DNA of 64,000 bases from Pseudoips prasinana (taxonomy: Eukaryota; Arthropoda; Insecta; Lepidoptera; Nolidae): the NCBI GenBank assembly GCA_951640165.1, contig OX621251.1, positions 23,026,893 to 23,090,892 of the forward strand, read 5' to 3'. Made by a program: the position numbers and the translations under genes. Below are positions 52,825 through 64,000 of this stretch, piece after piece; the first letter of the stretch is position 1; every line of letters starts with the position of its first letter. The notes under the pieces were generated by a model. The model worked only from the letters and a program-made list of their open reading frames with translations, did not search any database and had not been told where the DNA came from.

Positions 52825-55800
52825 AGACGAGATACAAATAAGAGAAAATATTGTTTATTACATCGTTGGTTAAATACATCGCTTTCAGTAAATGCATTAC
52901 AATAAAGAAGTCCGAAAATAACGAAATCAAAGTTACAAGTCACTCGATATAGAAAAATAAAGATAAGATTGAATCACATTCAAAAATTACCCACTAGTGA
53001 CTAATTAAATAAATTTACTTCCTTAAACGTCTGTCCAATAGACGGGATCGCTCGGCGGCAGCCAGGCACGGGCCACCAAGCGCCATGGCAGGCTCGGCCC
53101 GGGTCGTGGCTCACGCCTACTGTCGGGGACTCGGAGCCAGCTTCAGACCGACTGGTAGCTAATCGGGAGCGGCACAAACAATGGTTAAGACCGACAGTTG
53201 GGTAGTCAGGTAGTCTGGACCTACCTGAGCCATGACCCGGACCAAATATGGAGGTCAAGGCTACGCGAGCGCACACCGAGCGATCACTCGCACGCTAGAA
53301 ATAAATGTTACATGTTCATCAAATCTAAATAAGATATTTCAACATTGTACTTTGATTAGTACCGATACGACTATATGCGACGTCGGGCCGCACGACACAC
53401 GCGTCTCGTCCTCGCCGCGAATGTCAGACATAATTTAGTTATCGAAGAACATACAGTAGGTATAAATAGTGAGGTTAGTATTAACTTTGGCAAATATGAA
53501 TGAAGCATGGTGATATTGTTTAGATCGACGACATCTCGACAAACATTCGGCATACTAATATTAAAATTGAACTGAACGTCGCTCGCTTCGCTAATACCGA
53601 CGGTAGCCGTCGATACGGGTAGACTTCAAGTTGCCTTATACCACATCACAATATAACGAGACGGGCGCCTCGAACTGGTCACTAAACGCTACTCCCTTAA
53701 AAAAAACTCTGCATTAACCTTCCAGTTGTGGATCTAATTAAGCGCGAGAATATTTGAGCCGCAACAATTCAGTCTTCAAAAAGAAGCCAACGCAACACCA
53801 CGCGACGTCGTTCGTCACACACGTGGCGGGCACGATCCATGCACTGTCTCAAATCTTATAAACTAAATGTGTTTCGAGCGAATAAACAATGCGGCAGTGT
53901 ACAAAATTTACATCACATTCACTCGAAATTTAAGCATACAAGTTAAATGTTTTGCTGCGGAGGAACACATCGAAATGCAAAACTGTCGAGCCGGTGCCGC
54001 GACACTCCTGCTACGTGCGAGCCCGCTCTTACTACGGACGGGCCTGCGCACTAAAGGCGTCACGGCCCCTATATCCACATCGTTCACTCTTTTAAAAAAA
54101 TCTTTTTAAATGTAACGTGAAGCTTACTTATTTAGGTTGAATGTAGAACTGCGCTAATATTATTTTTATTAGTTTTACGTACACGTATTGTTACATAACA
54201 GTAAAAAACCTACCTAGCAACAAGCGAGCGTCGGCCGCTCGACGCGGGCCACTACCGTGCGCAGGGACGAGGGTCGCCTGCACTTCAATAACTAACGATC
54301 TATTTATCGATTCAAAAGGAAAGTAGATGCGAGCGATATTATAGGATCATTCAAATAAGTTCTCTACGTATTATCCCTGGTATATTTTCGATATCCAGAT
54401 TGTGTGGTGTGGTGGGGGGTGTCGACAATAACATATCTTTGGTTGGCTCGCTGGGCTCTAGCCGTCAAGTGGTGAATGGCCCGCGCGGTCACAGTGTAGG
54501 CGTTACATTTTCATTTAATCACTTTTTACATACTCATAAACGTAAAATGAAAATAAATCACCTAACTATGTCGATAGTAAAGGTTACTGTCTAATTGCAT
54601 TATTAATTAATGTTTATTGATACAGTTACTGTTCTAACGCTTAAAAATAAGATTTTTATTTTATTTAAATTATGTTATATAGTATATATATTTATAAGAT
54701 GTTTGATTACGCCAATTCGCGAGTGTATATAAAGTTTATATACTCACATATCTTACACGAGCGGGGCCGCTCTAGATACACGTACACGACTGCTTAGTGG
54801 GTAGTTATACACAACGACTCCTCACTAACTCTTACATTACTCTCCGCCACGGCGCCACGCCGCCACGTCGCCAGCTCGCGACAACATTTACATCATCATA
54901 AACATTGGTTAATCACCTTTAAATATAAAATTAAACATGACGAGTTTACATATACCACTTTTAATACGAGTACGCTACATAAAATAAATACCTATCATGA
55001 TTTCAATAATCGAATACAAGAATAGATCTTAAATGGCTACACCTTAAGGTTAACTGTAAAATGATATAGAAAAATATGAACACAAAAATATTTAGAAAAG
55101 TATATATAATATGGCGTAGAGACTTCCACTCTAAATTGGAACGGCCCTCCACCGCCGTTATGGTACAAATTGTGCTTCGAATGCGGCGGCGGGGATTGAT
55201 AGTTACGAGTGGAAGATCTCTAGCAAATAATGCTTGTACAGGAATAAATAATTTGTGCGTAATACGATGCTTAACTTAAATAATAAAATTGGATGACGCA
55301 GGTCTTAGCTTACTATGATCCAAGGTACAGCGGTTACAGTTGTGCATTCTAAAGTTTATAAAAAAATAATTTCTCATTATAAGTGATATAATACTTAATA
55401 ATGGAATGATGTTTCGTAATCAGTTACAAGTCAGATATTCTTCCGCCTATTTACCTCCAGTTTTAACATTCTAATGTTGTTATAGAAAATTAAAGCAGGT
55501 ATAGAGATGACTATTCGTTATATTTTTGAAATCTTTAAATTCCAAAACTTTCTTAACACGTCTTAACACAAATAAAAGAACTTTTGGTAGTTTTCTATTT
55601 TGTTATATCGTGCTACATATGTTAATTCAAAATCGAGACAAATGCCGTCGTCATATCGAGATTTAAAAAAATTTAAACGTCGTCTCCATGCCTACTATAG
55701 TTTTTTGTATAAGTGAACTTTAGGTAAATAGGCAGACAAATACCGGACCGCTGGTAATCAGTTTAAGTAGGCCTGTGAACGTATCCATGCACTCACTACC

Positions 55801-56903
55801 GTGTTTAATGTCAATACTAAATATTGGTTCCATTCTGCGTTTGGTCCGTAAGAGAGTGAGTATATAAGCGCACACGCAGACGCCCCGGCCGAAGCGAGGG
55901 CGCGACTGGACCGCCTACATCCAATGTGCGAACGAAACCCTATATCAATGCCTAGCACCAAATTTAGAATCGAACACTAGATCACTAATTCACGTTTATC
56001 GAAAACGGTCCGGAGACCGCGTCGCCGAAACAATAACGAAACTACGGTTTTATATTACAAGGGAAACGAAACTACCGGCGGTCGGTCCAGTCGCGGGGCC
56101 TTGCTCACACCCACGCACTCCCCCTACTCGCGCGCGAACTGCAGGCTCCGTCTAATCTAAACACTCATGCGCATCTATTGCTGTCTATCCATACCAACTT
56201 TAGATAAAAAATTACAAGGTAAGAATATAATTCCGCCGGAGATTTTGTAGAAATAATTTAGAATGTATATTTAAAATTACAGCGTTAATTTTTAGATTAG
56301 ACGAACGAACCATAATCATGCGCGCATCCATATTTGTAAACTTTATTATTAAAAAAAAGTATCTTAAACCACTCTTTTCTACTGTAAGTATTATTATCAA
56401 ATTAATGGCTGTACAAATCGCGTTATAGAACATCAAGATGAGCTTAAGCTTACGCTTGTTTCTTAGTTTTTGGATAGATACGCGCATATGGTTCTTAGTC
56501 CACGTCATAAGCTATGGTATCATTTGTAACATAGCTTGATCTCAATTACGATTGCCAGGTTTTTTCTACATTTTTCATTGTCAATTATGTATTTCGCACA
56601 AAATGTGCAGAACTTAATGAATGCACCGAATAAAAGGTACTAAATTTTAGTAGAAAATTGTATCGAATTTTAACTAATCAGACAAATTGTAGGTACAGAA
56701 CTGAGATGGCACTCGGATGAAGCTATGCTACAGATATCATAGTTAACGAAAATCGTGAAACGGATGCAAAACTCATACAAACTATCGAAATTTGTATGAA
56801 AAATTGTAATTGTTAGAGTTGATCGCCATTTTCCGTAGTACAAGTTCGCTCCACAGAGTAAGTCGAGGTACCAAAGGGTGGGTGTGGCAGTGTGGTGTGG
56901 CGC
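52825..56903 (-). other. Candidate extended 3' UTR of Galpha-o, free of recognizable transposons
   Basis: Between the Galpha-o stop (56904) and about 52,825 I find no TE copy, unlike the rest of the window. Minus-strand AATAAA signals lie at 52854-52859 and 52722-52727. Sub-regions 53,036-53,300, 53,980-54,070 and 54,220-54,300 are GC-rich and CpG-containing. ORFs are short and motif-free. A long 3' UTR is one reading; a separate non-coding transcript or unrecognized exons are others. Confidence 0.35.
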
Positions 56904-62683
<5,780 letters not shown>

Positions 62684-64000
62684 CTGAAATAAAACACATT
62701 GAAATTGTTAATATGTATACTAAGAACTATTACAAGATTGGTAAACTCTATCTAGATCGTAATATTTCTTTGCTCTATGAGTAACATTCGGGTGGGGGTT
62801 TATCCATCTTAAGGTTGGTTTACACCAAACAAAAAAATTTACGTACAGCTTTTTTAGGATATTGAATAATGAATTGTATCTATATCCTATTATTATTAAT
62901 TATAAAATACGAAGCAGAAATCATACAATTACTGTTTAAATTCTACGTCGAGTGTTAAACTTAAAAGCAATACAGATAAAAAATACCTTTGAGAATACAC
63001 TGCAGATAATAAATTTAATTATATTGTTGTGTGCCATTTTTTTTATAATGTTGCGTTTACAATTGGCCTAGGGAGCTTTCATAGGTTCACCGGTAAATTC
63101 TAATTGTGTGCCAGTGCACGCTTACGTCATCTGACCTCATCACGGAAGGGGGTAGGATCGGTTAGTGATAGCTACGTCTTACATAAACGTTTCCGTTTAC
63201 CTCCAGATTTCGTCGTAAAAAATAAGATTCACTGGCTCTAACTATTTTTCACAATTAGTGACATAATCTCAAGTTAAACCACGTTCAAAACCTCTCTACT
63301 TATGTATATGTACTAAAGAATGTATTTATCTTTGATTACGAGTTTTAATCAAAACCAATGTTAGGTAAACAAGTTTGACCTTTGAAGAAATATCAATTAA
63401 ATAAGATTATTGAGCGGAGCTTCGGAATAATGTTAGGGTATCAAAAAAGATTAATTAAGGAAAACAATCATCAAATATATATTATCTGTAATGCCTACGA
63501 AACTTCATTAGCTAATTAATTCAACTCATTACACATACGATAAGCATGAATGATGAAAAGATCATTTATTGGTGGTTGTATTTATCTTACAACCTTCATT
63601 GCGAACTGTGCTCATAGTCTGATTCTTCCGCCGGTCTGTAGGTGACCGGCGAGGTTAAAGTGGTCCATCTATAAATGAGTTAACGCCGAATTGGTGTTAA
63701 TTCTGAACGTCTTCGTACTCCTATCGGCACTTTCATGTCAGAGGTAAACTGGGCGGCCTGAACTACTCTGACACTAGGGTGACTACTACCCATACGATAA
63801 AGTAAAAGTAATTCAAAACTTTTCTTTAGACCACACGTCACGACTGTAGTTACAACTTCAAACGTAACTGGCCATGAGAGAAAGAAAATGTGTGCTCCCA
63901 CCTCTCTTGCCCCTACAGTAATAATTATGAAACTTAACTCTCCCTCTCGCTTCCGTTCGCCTCGCCCGATTACACTTCGTAACGCTCTCATCACGCATTT
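62684..64000. other. Intron of Galpha-o with a partial SINE-like copy
   Basis: No further Galpha-o exon is found before the window ends. 63,595-63,800 holds an inverted partial family 2 copy (CTCTGACACTAGGGTGAC). The rest is AT-rich. Confidence 0.6.

Noticed and set aside
53001..53276. A 91-residue minus-strand ORF in a GC-rich stretch
   Set aside because: No motif, no splice context and no relatives that I recognise; kept only as part of the candidate 3' UTR region.
63680..63994. A 104-residue minus-strand ORF as an upstream Galpha-o exon
   Set aside because: It overlaps a family 2 SINE-like copy and shows no G-alpha motif.

Overview
This 64 kb window looks like one end of a lepidopteran chromosome (moth or butterfly). 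It passes from subtelomere on the left to a gene-bearing, transposon-rich flank on the right. The evidence is: interrupted arrays of the insect telomere motif with CCTAA on the + strand (the orientation expected at the left end of a chromosome); nested R1-clade non-LTR retrotransposons of the telomere-associated TRAS/SART type; tRNA-derived SINEs and AT-rich introns; and three conserved arthropod genes on the minus strand (Ku70, cyclin Q, G protein alpha-o).

Subtelomere, 1-22,090. The matrix is a composite minisatellite: two or three CCTAA units alternating with the spacer CAAAAATATTACACTAA, about 27 or 32 bp per unit. At least seven minus-strand (TTAGG-sense) R1-clade insertions sit in it. 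A (1-1360) is the 5' part of one. B/D (2064-5938) is split by a nested copy C (2884-4581). E (6012-11045) has an intact ORF1 and an ORF2 broken by an internal deletion. F (11457-11847) is only a 3' UTR. G (11980-13181) is 5'-truncated. I (15836-22066) is nearly full length but carries frameshifts and a stop. One unrelated AT-rich LINE, H (13248-15704), lies in the opposite orientation. Target-site duplications (TSDs) can be read for B/D, C, F, G and I, and a short one for H, so the insertion history can be reconstructed.

Transposon belt, 22,091-34,000. It holds a complete but decayed pogo/Tigger-like element with TA duplications (23,181-27,340), a partial and a complete long-inverted-repeat (foldback) element, and a DNA transposon (31,577-33,779) that split a tRNA-derived SINE.

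Gene region, 34,228-64,000. Ku70 (34,228-36,000) is a single uninterrupted ORF. Cyclin Q (39,386-41,254) is a complete two-exon gene. The last four coding exons of Galpha-o (56,904-62,683) follow; its upstream exons lie beyond the window. Between and inside these genes are a long-inverted-repeat element whose ends read CACAGTG (the RAG recombination heptamer) with a 5-bp TSD, a foldback element, a three-level nest of two LINEs and a DNA transposon (44,520-50,330), MITEs, Helitron-like ends and several SINE families.

How the parts relate: Ku70, cyclin Q and Galpha-o are independent housekeeping or signalling genes with no sign of co-regulation. The subtelomere reads as a multi-layer record of retrotransposition into a decayed telomere array. 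The most interesting points are the CACAGTG-ended element with its empty-site paralogue in the same window, the composite telomeric minisatellite with its TSD history, and conserved 5' and 3' untranslated structures shared by the telomeric retrotransposons. Family names rest on recognition of protein motifs and termini; no database search was run.
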